Source of the DNA: Cyclaneusma minus
Taxonomy: Eukaryota; Ascomycota; Leotiomycetes; Marthamycetales; Marthamycetaceae
NCBI GenBank assembly: GCA_037179335.1
Contig: JAKZHN010000021.1
Span: 62,001 to 126,000 of the forward strand
Direction of reading: 5' to 3'
Length of the DNA stretch: 64,000 nt
Below, piece after piece: positions 12,071-23,160 of this stretch. Both the position numbers and the translations under genes were made by a program. Under the pieces are notes generated by a model. The model did not search any database. It worked only from the letters and a program-made list of their open reading frames with translations, and was not told where the DNA came from. Each line of letters begins with the position of its first letter. Within the stretch, counting starts at the first letter, position 1.

Positions 12071-13585
12071 AGGAATCAAGATCCAGGCTGGCAAGAGGTA
12101 CACGTCATTCGCAAGGTGCTGGACCAAGGAGGATCGAGCATGTACCCTAGGGAATAAAGAGATGGAATCCGGATGCAGGTCTGGACTCCTCCACCTCTTG
12201 GCAGTCAATCCAACAGAATCATCTTCCCTTGTACCGTGACCTACTTGATATATATGAGCGCCAATTGTGAGTAACAAATAATGGATACCCAAGACTCGGG
12301 TTTCTAGTAGGCTTTAGAGACGTCGGAAAAGCATGTGTGCAAAGGGCCGAGGTCGGTGGCCATGAATCTTTGCGTCCTCCTAAGCGTCTGCTGTAAATAT
12401 TATCTACCAGCCCAGAAACATCTGCGACCACGTCAAACATTTCTTCGTCATTATTCCTCAACAAGTCCATTCGGTATCCTCGGTTATTCCCATAAATCTG
12501 GCTCCGGAGATTCTGCGTGTCCTTGATCATCTCTTCATCAGCATCATTCTCAGCCCTTCACTTGAGTATCCCCAGTCATTCCAGAACAACCAAGCACAGC
12601 CTCTCCATTTAAAATGCTTGATTCAACAGTTGCATTAAAGCCAAGCACCTCAGATACATGAGCTTGTAAGTCCCCTGGCCGTTTTTGCGTTGAGTCATGT
12701 GTGGTTGCATGTAGAAAGACAAAGTCCCGAGAAGTGAGGTTATTCTAACTGCCAGGGGTAGCTGCTACCGCCGTGCACGTGCCACCGTATGTAATTTCCA
12801 AGAATGTGGGCCTTCGGAGTCCGGGCAGCCGAATCTGCTGTTGGTGGCGGCCCCTGCGCGCGCTTTGAAACGAGAATTCGCGTCCTGCAGGCTGATCTCC
12901 GCCATCACGAGTCCGTTCTCGAGAAGGAAGACGCTCCTCTTCATAGCATTCGTCATGCTATCATAGAGACATATCATATGATAATAATTTCGGATTTATG
13001 AGTAGTTACACAGAGCCATATGCCGCCCCAAATATGTTCCCAAATGTTCATACGATCGCCGTAAGACCCCTCATCAGCCTCCTCGCTCTCTCCTCGAAAT
13101 CCCATTTCTGGCCACCCTGCAAGAAACGCATGGATCCAATCCACCTGGCGAAACGCCCGTCATTTCCATGGGCCTGGATCCTCTCTTGGCGCTGCCTCTG
13201 ATAAGTCCGTTTGTTCGAAGCCGTTGAAACGAAGGGTGTGTTTATTCTCCGAAAATGTTCTCGATTGATGAAACTCGGTCCTCTTTGGAGACTTGTCAGA
13301 CCTCAAAAATTCATCCACCTCTGAGATGAGCGGATTCTCAGGGGAAGAGATGCAGCCAGACCGGGGATGCTTATGCTGGCGTTTACATAACAGGTTGGGT
13401 GCTCTCTGTTCGAGTCGATCTGTCTCTCTACCAGCTTCATTCTTTTCCTCTTCGTTGCGTTGAGAAGCTTCACTTTGGGAGTCTTGCCAGCTCCTCCACG
13501 GTCGCTACCACCACTCTCTCTTTACTGCTCGGTCTCTAGAGCCATTCTTTCGTTTTCTCTAGAGTGCTGGTCCACTCATTTCAAA
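12071..13585. other. Intergenic, no gene recognised
   Basis: Open frames here are under about 105 codons, overlap on both strands and lack motifs. The last 150 bases are CT-rich and probably the leader of the rhamnogalacturonase gene. Confidence 0.45.
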
Positions 13586-15924
13586 ATGTTCTCAAAATCA
13601 TTTGCGGCACTTCTTGTGCCTGGCTTACTCGCCACTGTCGAAGGGACGATGGTCAACAAGAGATCAACGGGGGCCTTGACTTCCCTTTCAGAAAAATCAA
13701 TCATTTGCAATGTTCTTGACTATGGTGGCGTAGCGGATGACTCGACAGACATCGGCCCAGCCATTTCAGACGCTTTCACAGAGTGTGCTTCTGCCGGTGG
13801 AGCTACCCTCTATGTGCCTGAAGGCAACTATTCTCGTTAGTCGCAGCTTTCCTCATCTACACAAAACGCCATACTGACTTGAGTAGTGGCTACGGGTGTG
13901 ACCTTGAGCGGCGGTTCAGCCTGGGCTTTCCAACTCGACGGCTTGATTACGCTGACTTCCGATGGCGACTTTGGAGGAAACGCGATTGTTATTGAGAAGG
14001 GCTCCGACGTCGAATTATTCTCCAGCAATGCTCTTGGTGCAATCAATGGCCAAGGATACATTACAAGATCCACCGACTCGAGTCAAAATGCACGCCTGGT
14101 CCGCTTCATCGATGTCTCCGATGTTTCTATCCACGATCTCATCCTTGTGGATTCCCCAACCTTCCACTTGGTCTTGAACGATGTCTCAAACGCTGAAGTC
14201 TACCACATCACCATCCGCGGACCAGATGTTGGAGGAACTGATGGCATTGATTTGATCTGCGATGACAACTGCTATTTGCACGATATCGAAGTCACCAACA
14301 GGGATGAGTGCATCTCAGTCAAGTCGCCATCGACCAATGTTCTCATCGAAGATGTCTACTGCAACCACTCTGGTGGCATGTCCATTGGATCCCTGACTGC
14401 GGATATCGACGATTCAGATGACGCTGCGGCCGTTTCCAACATCACCATGAGGAACATCTACAACTTCGTACAGCCTCCCGCCCTCCCATACATATCCAAA
14501 CCTTGCGCTAACGACTAAACTAGCAATCCGTAGAATCCTTGATGATCAAGACTTTCCCTGGCGGCTCCGGAGCAACTGGCTACGTGAAAGACTGTCTCTT
14601 CGAGGTCGGTCCCCTTCCAGTTATGACGCAACTGTCTCAGCTCGTGGATTGCTAACATTGATGCTCTAGAACTTCTGGGTCTACGATACTACTTACAACC
14701 TCGATATTGACCAATACTGGGAGGAGACTACGTCTCCAGACACCGGGGCTGTTGCTTTGAGTGGTCTGACTTTCCGTAAGTTTTCCCTCTGTTGCCTGCT
14801 GTATTTTGTAGGTACTAATTAGAGGACAGGAAACTGGACTGGCACGGTTGACGACGGTGAAGAGCGTGGCCCTATCGTGATCAGAGGTGAGTAAATTTCC
14901 TTCACGTATATCCCAATATTGCTGCGAGGTGGTGGGTCTGGTCTATCAGGCTCTGGTTACCTGAGTCACGTGTGGCACGTGCGGTGGTCCATGGCTGCTG
15001 CGCTCCTTTCTGTCTAAGCAACCAAAGTGGATGCACACAGCTGCCTACAGACGATATCCAAGTTCCTACACCCGTTATTTTCAACACCTTCCACGTCAAA
15101 ATGGAGCAGCAAGCTGACGTATTGATCAAAAAGGTTCCGACATTGTACCCGTCACAGACATCACCCTCGAGGACTTCAACTTCTGGGACCAAAACGGCAG
15201 AGCCTTGCTCAACCAATGCAAGAACGTCTACGGCACCGGCTACTGCGCCGAATCCAACGTCGAAGGTCTCGAAGCCACCGCCCTCGCAACCTTCACCTCA
15301 ACCGTGACCCAAGCAGCCGCTACCATTGCCGCTACCCCTACCAGCCCAGCTTGGGGTATCAGCGGATACGGAACCACGGATCCCATTCCAGTCTACTACC
15401 CCACAGTCTGGTGGAGCCCAGCCTCCGCCGGCGTGGCCGCAACCACAAGTGCTAGCAGTGTGGCGAGCAGCAGCATTGCCATCTCTTCAGATGTCAATGT
15501 TGCTGTGAGCTCTTCGTACGCGGCTACTACGACTACCCCTGTTGCTAGCTCTTCCTACATCGCTCCAGCTTCATCAGTTGTTGCTGTCAGCTCGGTCGAA
15601 GCTGTGGCTAGCAGTGCTGTTTCCTCCCCGCCTGCGTCTTCGTTTGTCACTTCTGTCGTGGCTAGCGCTGCCCCTGTCGCTCCATCCAGCGTTGCTCCCT
15701 CTCTCGTCCCCTCCGCCAACCCCTCTTCCGCCGCTTCCCCCTCCGGCACAGTCTACCCCGCCGGCGCCCCTGGTGGATTTTTTCCGCAGCCCAGTGGCTC
15801 TGCTTCTCAGCCTGGGCAGCAGGGAGGCGCACAGGGAGGTGCACCGGCAGGCGGAAATGGATTCGGTGGATTCGGCGGTCAGAATACCGCGGCCGGCAAC
15901 GAAGATGATACATGCGAGTTTTAA
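13586..15924 (+). CDS. Secreted rhamnogalacturonan hydrolase, GH28
   Basis: Six exons (13586-13835, 13887-14467, 14524-14604, 14670-14775, 14830-14886, 15134-15924) give 621 residues. A signal peptide covers about residues 1-21. The right-handed beta-helix follows, with family marks DYGGVADDSTDIGPAI, GVTLSGGSAWAFQLDG, the catalytic region GGTDGIDL, TNRDECISVKSPS, and CNHSGGMSIGS, then LDIDQYWEE and RGPIVIRGSDI. These match rhamnogalacturonases (RhgA/RhgB type) better than polygalacturonases, which carry NTD/DD/GHG/RIK. The enzyme would cut the alternating rhamnose-galacturonate backbone of hairy pectin outside the cell. After about residue 400 comes a Ser/Ala/Thr/Val-rich tail, probably O-glycosylated, ending Gly/Gln-rich. 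The last intron (247 nt) is long for this gene and could hide an error. Confidence 0.88.
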
Positions 15925-16598
15925 GTCGAAAGAGAGTTGTGAAGGTCAGGGGAGAAAGAGGTTCTGAAAGTTCCCAGCGAACTTTACGGATTCGCAGTGG
16001 TGGTGTGGGAGGGAGAGTTGGTTTTTAGAGTGTATATATTGGTTTTTTTAATTGTACAAAGAAGATTGTTTTTGCTTTGAGCTGAATTGGAATTGTGAGC
16101 GAGTTGTTTTGAGAGGTTGTGAGATTGGAAGAGGGGAAGTTTACTAGCAATGGTGGCTTTTTGGAGAGGTTTGCAGAGTGGGTGTTCGCGGTTTCTGCAA
16201 TGGTTGACTGGGAATATCGATATTCTGTGAAGCATGTGGCGAAGTTACTAGATCCCCATCCCCAGATCTCGGGCTTGCTGATACGCGGCTATGTGTGGAA
16301 GGCTCGATATTAGTCTTGTGCCGTAAGAATCGCTCAGTGGTGTGCTGTTGGTCGAGCCGTGTCGGCGTTACAGGCATTACAGGCCTAGCTTGACCAATTA
16401 GACTATTGCCAGCCCTAGGCTAGCGTCTCAGTCGCTTGGTTCGGCAGGTTGGAGTCTCAAAGCTGCACTTTGAATAACTAGGAACTGTTCAAATAATCAA
16501 AGAAAGATGTGCATAATTTTCCCCCATTGGTATCCCGAACACTACTCCGTTGCTAGCCCGACTGCTAAAATACAGAAGATACCGAGATACTCGAGATA
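15925..16598. other. Convergent intergenic region
   Basis: This stretch lies between the 3' ends of the rhamnogalacturonase and the hypothetical gene. It is AT-richer just after the stop codon, consistent with 3' UTR sequence. Nothing else is recognised. Confidence 0.45.
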
Positions 16599-17692
16599 CT
16601 AAGCTCCGACTATGCCTGCTGGTTCAGGGCCAGTAGGCAGTATCCGGAAAAGAGCATTCTTGGACTTTGCGACAAAGAGATCAAGAGACCAAGGACAAGT
16701 GGCGAAATAGAGCTTCTCGCGCATATTGCTGCCCGTGAGACGCAAACCGGTACCATCTTGGATAATAAGATGCTCTTCATACCAGTCCGTCAAAGGCTGC
16801 CAATCATCGCGAAACTGAGCTGGCTTGTTCATGAGCCGCATCTCTAGAATTCCACAAAATTTCGCATCGTTAGTGCCGTCAGCGAGATCTATTGTGGTGG
16901 CCTCTAGCTCCACTTTCGCATCTTCATTTATGCGGGCCCACATTTCTGAAGTGATGTTTTGTACATCACAGCCCGAGTCGTCGTGAACGTCGATTTCATA
17001 CCTTATTTCCTTGTCAGGTCCGCCTGCGTCCGGCGATATTCGTGCTCGAAACTGGGCTCCGATCTACTCCATCCTTTCATTCAGAGAACCATTCTAGTTG
17101 GATACAAACAGCAACACTCACTGGATGAAACATACCACGACGTGGGCCATCTGCAAAACGTCCACTAGTGGCCGCCATGTGAACGGCAAATCCTCCCCCA
17201 GAGTTGATTTCACCGGCCTCGTTCGCCGATTCGTCCGATTGCTTCGAGTTTGAGGAACCTCTAGTACGACCGGCCGAGACAGCAACACGCTATACAACAA
17301 AATCGCAATTAGGTCCGATGCCTTGGACTTGGGAGCTATGTTCTTACATCGAAAATGGGATGACCTCCTATCTCCTCTCCTCTCTTGAACATCTCACTCT
17401 TGTGGCCCCTCCAAACCTCATTGGCACCGGTGAAGGTGTAAACACCCTTGTCAGGGGCCGGAAGCTCTCCTCCTTGGCGATAATAGTCGATGATTCGGCG
17501 ATACGCCTCTTCCCACAGTCGCCGGAGCTTTGGCGCATCCTCTCGGTCTACTCCTCCTGGCTTGAAGGCTTGAGGAAGCCCCTTGATTTGTAACTCCTTG
17601 ATACGGATTCGGGCCGCGCGCTCCTCATCCGGGGTTTTCCAGGGAACTGGCTTGTCCACGAATTCGGCCAGAGTCTTTGGGAGCAAAGACAT
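16599..17692 (-). CDS. Conserved hypothetical protein
   Basis: Three exons, 17692-17348, 17289-17136 and 17056-16599, give 318 residues. The joins keep frame (HPIFD-RVAVSAG and ADGPRR-AQFRARISPDAGG). The N-terminal part (KTLAEFVDKPVPWKTPDEERAAR, then LRRLWEEAYRRIIDYYRQGG) looks helical. The C-terminal half is a mixed domain that includes RYEIDVHDDSGCD, MRLMNKPAQFRDDWQPLTDW and LYFATCPWSLDLF. I recognise no family, signal peptide or membrane segment. Codon usage and stop-free exons over 950 coding bases support a real gene. The third acceptor (at 17057) was chosen because it alone keeps frame with the preceding GTATGT donor. Confidence 0.6.
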
Positions 17693-19040
17693 GGAGTGAA
17701 GAAGCAAAGCCGAAAAGTGATGAGAATGGGGTTTTTTGGCATGTCGATCTTGTCGATCTTTGAGGAAGGTAACGCGGAAAGATTGAAGCAAAGACGGAAA
17801 CGTGAGCGGTCTTGTCTACAGTCTTCCGAAAACTTGTCGAGATTTGGATGGAGTAGATGGAAATGTGAAGGTCAAGTTGGAAAAGTGAAGCTAAGGAAAA
17901 AAGGCCCCACTTTATATAATACGAGCAAATACTTATCTCTTATCGGCAAGCGCCCATGTCAGCAGATCCAGCGTCATTGAGACGGCTCGTCAGCCTTACG
18001 GATGTGTAACAAGCGCTACTATCCATTCGATAGCCGCTGAAGACTCTCACATTCACAGAGTCACAGGTTGTCACAGTTGCTTGTAGATCAAGGTCGAATC
18101 AATTTTGTGAGGCTGGCGGAATTACGGAAATGCTGCCGGGCACAGGCTTCTGCATGGCAGACAAACATCCTCCCCCAAGAACCAATTATCCAATGAAATG
18201 GTTGAATACTTCACCACTCATTAGGAATGACTTTTACGCTTCCCAAAGATATACTATATTCTGTGCAACTTTGTATTGCCAATTTCTGTATCTGAAGCGC
18301 AGATTACAAGCCATATACCTTAAGATTGATCATGGAACGGTGGTTGCGCGGCTAGGCGGCTAGTGCTACTGCTATGCGGCTTAGAAGTAACGAACAACGA
18401 GGAGTACATGTACTGGGTGTAAATGGTAAATTTCAACAACTTTACTGCTATGTTAGCCCTCAAGTGTGCCTTATCAGAAATGATACAGTAAGCCGAATTA
18501 GAAAACTTGAGTACATGGTCAGAGAACGTCAAAAGCTCCATGATTTGCCATCTTCATTGTTGGGAAACAACTACTTGAACATTTACATAGGGTAAGTTGG
18601 GGGGTATGTGGGAGTGGCGGAGTGTACATCTCTGAAGGGCGCCAAAGATCAGCACTTGCTAGGTGACTATGTTGGCGGTGCCATTGCTCTACAGCTGAAA
18701 CGAAAGGATCCTGCTGTCGCCGCTCACGCTGTCACAACAAATGTGAGTCACGCTGTGAGCTGTTATTCCGATATTCGCGAGGTGACAATTGTGATAGTGA
18801 CCTCGATGCAGGGGCCTGGGGGTGATTCGCGAATACGTGCCTCAAGCTGGATTGGATTAGCTGGGATGAAGTAGATGAAGCGTGGTGTGACTCATGCTCC
18901 CTGGTGAGAAGATCAGCGGCACTGGCAATCCTGGTGACGTAGTAAAGCTCATCACCTCTGCCTGCTACCGCTGCTCTACTCCCTGTACAAATATCGTCTG
19001 ACTCACCGCCATCTTCCTCGACTCTTGCGAACCCCATGTA

Positions 19041-19327
19041 CTTGTGCCGTAAATTAGTGTGTGCTAGCGTGGTCTGAAGTTCCCAGTATAGCAGTTGGAA
19101 TGCTTTTCTTGGTATTTTGCCCTATAAATTGGTTAAGTGGCCAATTGGATTTCTGAGAAAGATTAATTAAATGACATCAATAGCATATGCAGGCACGTTG
19201 ATCACTTGGGAATAGCCTCAGGTATTTGCCTCGCATTCGGCTATTCCGCTGAATGGCCGGTTTAAAGGACTCCTGTGGCCACAACGTGCAGAAAACCACG
19301 CTAGCACACACTAATTTACAGCACAAG
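19041..19327. mobile_element. MITE, Tc1/mariner-like (TA target duplication)
   Basis: The 33-base ends (19041-19073 and 19295-19327) are inverted copies differing at one position, beginning CTTGTGCYGTAAATTAG. The 287-bp element is bounded on each side by TA (19039-19040 and 19328-19329), the target duplication of Tc1/mariner elements. There is no open frame of note inside, so it would depend on a transposase encoded elsewhere. The near-perfect ends suggest recent activity. Confidence 0.8.
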
Positions 19328-19514
19328 TAGGCACATCTGGCTACATGATCACGCGTTCGGGCTATAGTACCCCCCTATCCAGCGACGCTGCTGGAAGAGC
19401 GCCACCACATTGGCCAGCTCTGATTCGAACGATGACAGAGTGCGCAATCTAGCATACGAATGCGACGGTACACTCTATATCAGATACCAGTGTTCTATCT
19501 CAATCAATCATTCC

Positions 19515-19795
19515 TGTTACGGGGCTTCGGGCCCGCAAGGGGCCTTTCGGAGGAAGGTTCCTCCGTAGATGTTTGTTTGTTATTTGTTTACGCGCTAGTA
19601 AGCGCCAAGGTAAGCTAAGCCCTTAAGCAACCGATCGGAAATCCAGCCAGCTACTTAAAATAGCCATACCCCCGTCCCCTCTTAGCTCTTTAGTCTTATT
19701 TATCTTGTCGTTACCTCGGTGTCGGTCCCACGTGACCCCTCCTTGAGTGCCCGTGATAATTCCAGCTCAATTACCGAGAGCTTCCTGAGTTAACA
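19515..19795 (+). mobile_element. LTR-like fragment (tentative)
   Basis: The segment starts TGTTACGGGG and ends GAGTTAACA, so its ends form the short TGTTA...TAACA inverted repeat usual for LTRs, and its length (281 bp) suits a solo LTR. No 5-bp target duplication is visible, which weakens the call. Confidence 0.25.
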
Positions 19796-19921
19796 AACCC
19801 AGAGGATGCAACGACAGTTCACTTCAAAACCGAAGATCCAGACGCAATCCCATAGCCCTCAATCTCCGACTCGTCGTCCTAAGTTTCGTCAGCATTCCTT
19901 CCCTCTATCACACCAAAGACC

Positions 19922-22668
19922 TCATCCACAAACCGTCAGCAAAGGCGCATCATCAGCCAGCGACCGCGGTTCTTCTGCAGCTTTTGTAGTTTTCTTTCCA
20001 TCTAGGGGGTGTTCCTTGATAGTGATAGACAGTAAGAAAGCCGCCACGGAAAGACCGATCGAGACGCCTAGAAAGGAAGTCAGCAGGTATTTCATAGTAA
20101 AGCAGGCTCGATTTTGGGGACGTACAGTGTGCGTAGCTGAGACTTTCTATATAGCTCTCCCTAACTATTTCCCGTAAGGCCGGATCCAGCTTTGGTATAC
20201 TTTTCACATCGGAGAGTACATCCTCAATAATCTACAGTTCACATCAGCAACAATCTCAACATAACCTTCTAATTCACCTCGAGATTGTAATATCGGAATT
20301 GCCGCTTACCTTCTCAGCACCAGGAAACCGCAGTTTCTGCGTTAATGAATATTGCAAAGCGCCTTGTTGCACGGAGCTACTGATAGTAATTCCAGAGATC
20401 TGGGCCAAGCTGAAGAACAAGTACATGCCAGAAGTGGCCATTGCCATGTCCTGCTGTGCGATATTAGCTGTCAACAGAACAAAAGTAGCCGAGAGTGAGG
20501 TGCCAGTTGCGAAACCGCCAGGAATCTATAGTGTGTTGATTAGCCGGTTTCTTTGATGATTCGTATGGTACCTAGTATATACCGTTTCGAGGACCTCGAG
20601 CCAGGAGGTTTGCCCACGCCAGGTGAGAAAGAGGAGGAAGTAGGTGAGAGCGCCGAGGACCGTGCTGGCTACTGTCATCCACTTATAGCGCCCGGTTCTG
20701 AGATACTTTGTTAGTAGATGGTGGCTTGAAGGGAGGGGAATCGAGCTAGGGGAGCAGGAACGGGACGAACCTTTTGATAAAGTAACCAGCTAGCAAAGCG
20801 CCGACTGTGTTGCCTACTACGGTGGGGAATAGGTAGGTCCCTGCTTCTGAATTTGAAGCGTTCTTGATTACTTGGAAGTAAAGCGGGATAGCAGCAAGCA
20901 TCTGTCGCAAATTAGCACAAGATCCAACCAGTACTCACAATTTCATCCCCCATTTCCCCTCCTTTCCCCTTTCACCTTCCCCTTCTTCTTTCCCCGTCCA
21001 CTCATCTTTTTTCACCTCTCAGTGCCTCCTCGCCCCGAGAAAAAATATAGGAAAACATACCGCAATCTGAGCAGCAAGCTGGAAAAAGCTAATCAACCAC
21101 GCCGTAATCACATCCCTATGCTTCAGCAGCCGATATGGAAAGATTGGATCCCTCGACCAGTTCGCCTCCACGTAAAGGAAAGCCGCAGCTATACACACAG
21201 CGCTCGCCAATAAGACCCAGATCCACGGTTCAGACCAGGGCAGTGCTCGGCCACCAAGATCGAGGCCGATTAGAAGGGCTACTATGGCAATGCTCAAAAG
21301 AGTAGCACCGAGCCAGTCTATTTGCGATAAGCTCTTCTGAGAGGCGGAGGGAGAGTGTTTGGCGGTGTGGACAGGTAGTTTCCAGGCTACGAGGATGAAT
21401 GCCAGGGTGATGACGGGGACTTGGATCAGGAATGAGCCTCGCCATCCGAGAGCATCCGCCTAGCGTTTAATAAATGTAAGCAGTCGTCCACCTAAACCTC
21501 ACGCTTTTTTTGCCTACCGTCCAACCTCCTACAGGTCCACCCAGACTACGACCGAGAGTTCCGACGACGTTTGTGTAGGAGCGCCAAGAAGCGATTTCGA
21601 TGACGGGGACGAGATCTTGGGTAATTTTTAGTAACAATCTCACATAGACTTGTGGAACGCCCTACCAGTAATTATGATAGATACCACCACGAGCATACCT
21701 CAAAGACAAGTTAGCTTCAGGGTTGCAACAGCTTTGCGGTTGGGCTCAGACCTGCTCCGCCGATTCCTGATATCACGCGACCTAGAACTACCTGCCAGAG
21801 TTCTTGACCAAAAGCACTGATAATGTCAATACTTGGTTTGCAGTTGGGAATTATAAAGTCCCTTTACTCACCAGACTAGACATCCTATAGCGAAAATAGC
21901 ATAAGATGCTAGAACGATGGGTTTTCGTCCATAGATATCGCTCAGTTTTCCGGAAATTGGTTGAGCTACCGAAGATGCAACGGTGAAGCTGTTGATGAGC
22001 CAGCTTCCGCTTTCTAGTTGGCCGAATTGAGAGGAGATGCTGCCATAAATTGCAACAACAAGAGTAAAATCGACATTGGCAATGAAGAGGCCTTGGCGGA
22101 GAGAATGTCAGTTCATTTCTTGTGGTATTTGGACAAAACCAGGCGTGACATCAGGTTTGGGGATTGAGAAGTTCCATCTCTCTCCGTTGCGGTCCCGCAA
22201 GAAGTATCAACAGCCGCGAAAGGAGAAAGTGATTTGAAGCATCAATCATGGCGATCAGCTCTCCTTGACGAAAACCCGTATATGGTCCTGTGCTGAAACG
22301 GATGACTGGAAGGAGCTTTGATGAATTCAAGCGTCCAGAACCTGATGATAAAAGCAGAAGCAGAAACAGAACTTGTTCTCCTCATTCAGACGAGAAGATG
22401 TTGAAGCACGAGTACAGGTCGTTCGAGGTACTGACGCGAAAAAAGGCTCACTGGTCGCCAAATGCTCTTGAAATGTAGAAACATGCAACTCACCTATCAA
22501 TAATAGTCCAATAATTCCAATGACACTTCCTTTGCTTCGTTCAGGCACTTCCTGCTCTTCCGGAAGCGCCTCTGGAGTTTGCTGATAGCCATTTTGCTCG
22601 GCAAGCAGTGGTGCTCTCTCAGTCGGTTCGCGTTCACAAACATTTGCCTTGTTCTGCTGTACCGCCAT
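19922..22668 (-). CDS. MFS transporter, DHA2 type (Fnx/Vba-like)
   Basis: Eleven exons join in frame to 567 residues: 22668-22494, 22091-21872, 21816-21752, 21698-21666, 21615-21518, 21459-21061, 20901-20771, 20697-20583, 20525-20310, 20231-20126, 20067-19922. The N-terminal 45 residues are polar, followed by many membrane helices, probably 14. MFS motif A is GKLSDIYGRKPIVL after helix 2, motif B is LGRVISGIGGAG and motif C is LGRSLGGPVGGW. GLFIANVDFTLVVAIYGSISSQF and IAQQDMAMATSGMYLFFSLAQISG resemble Fnx1/Vba vacuolar basic-amino-acid carriers, although related proteins export drugs or siderophores. Direction and substrate are therefore uncertain. The first intron (402 nt) is unusually long. 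The 492-bp region upstream is shared with the divergent sulfatase gene. Confidence 0.82.
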
Positions 22669-23160
22669 ATCGACAACGTCTTTGAGAAATAGTAGTGATA
22701 TGGAGAAACGAGATTTCGCGCATTTCCTCAATGCAGTCTCAAGTACAGGGCGAAACAAGAAGGCTAAGAATTCACAAGGCTTGATGTTTCCATCCGGTGA
22801 AGCGGGAAAAGAGGAAAATCCGACTGAGGGACGGCTCACCATCCTGCTACATGTAAGCGTACTTATTCGTCGAGCAATATCGCAGACACGGCTCGGTAGT
22901 CTTCTTTCTCGGCCGAAGCCCGTCATCCTGCTCGTGTTAGAGGTTCAAAAGGAGACAAAGGCCGATTATTGCGCGAGGTGAAGAGTCGAAGACGCAATTG
23001 CGATTGCGGGTCCATGGCTTGGCGCTGGCGCATCAATCCCTGCAGAAAATCCGTGCCAAGCTTTCGACAACCCAACCACCTCACAGCCTTTCAAACAGCC
23101 AAACTTCAAAGTTCAGCTGCCTTTTCTTATCGCGAAACTTTAACTTTGCTGCCCATAATC
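22669..23160. promoter_or_regulatory. Divergent promoter region
   Basis: The 492 bases separate the start codons of the DHA2 transporter (-) and the sulfatase (+), so it probably serves both. I did not find a clear TATA box or a repeated regulatory motif. Confidence 0.4.

Larger units (their letters stand above)
17693..19921. other. Intergenic with mobile-element remnants
   Basis: About 2.2 kb without a convincing gene. It holds the TA-flanked inverted-repeat element at 19041-19327 and an LTR-like segment at 19515-19795, both listed separately. Remaining open frames are short and unrecognised. Confidence 0.45.
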
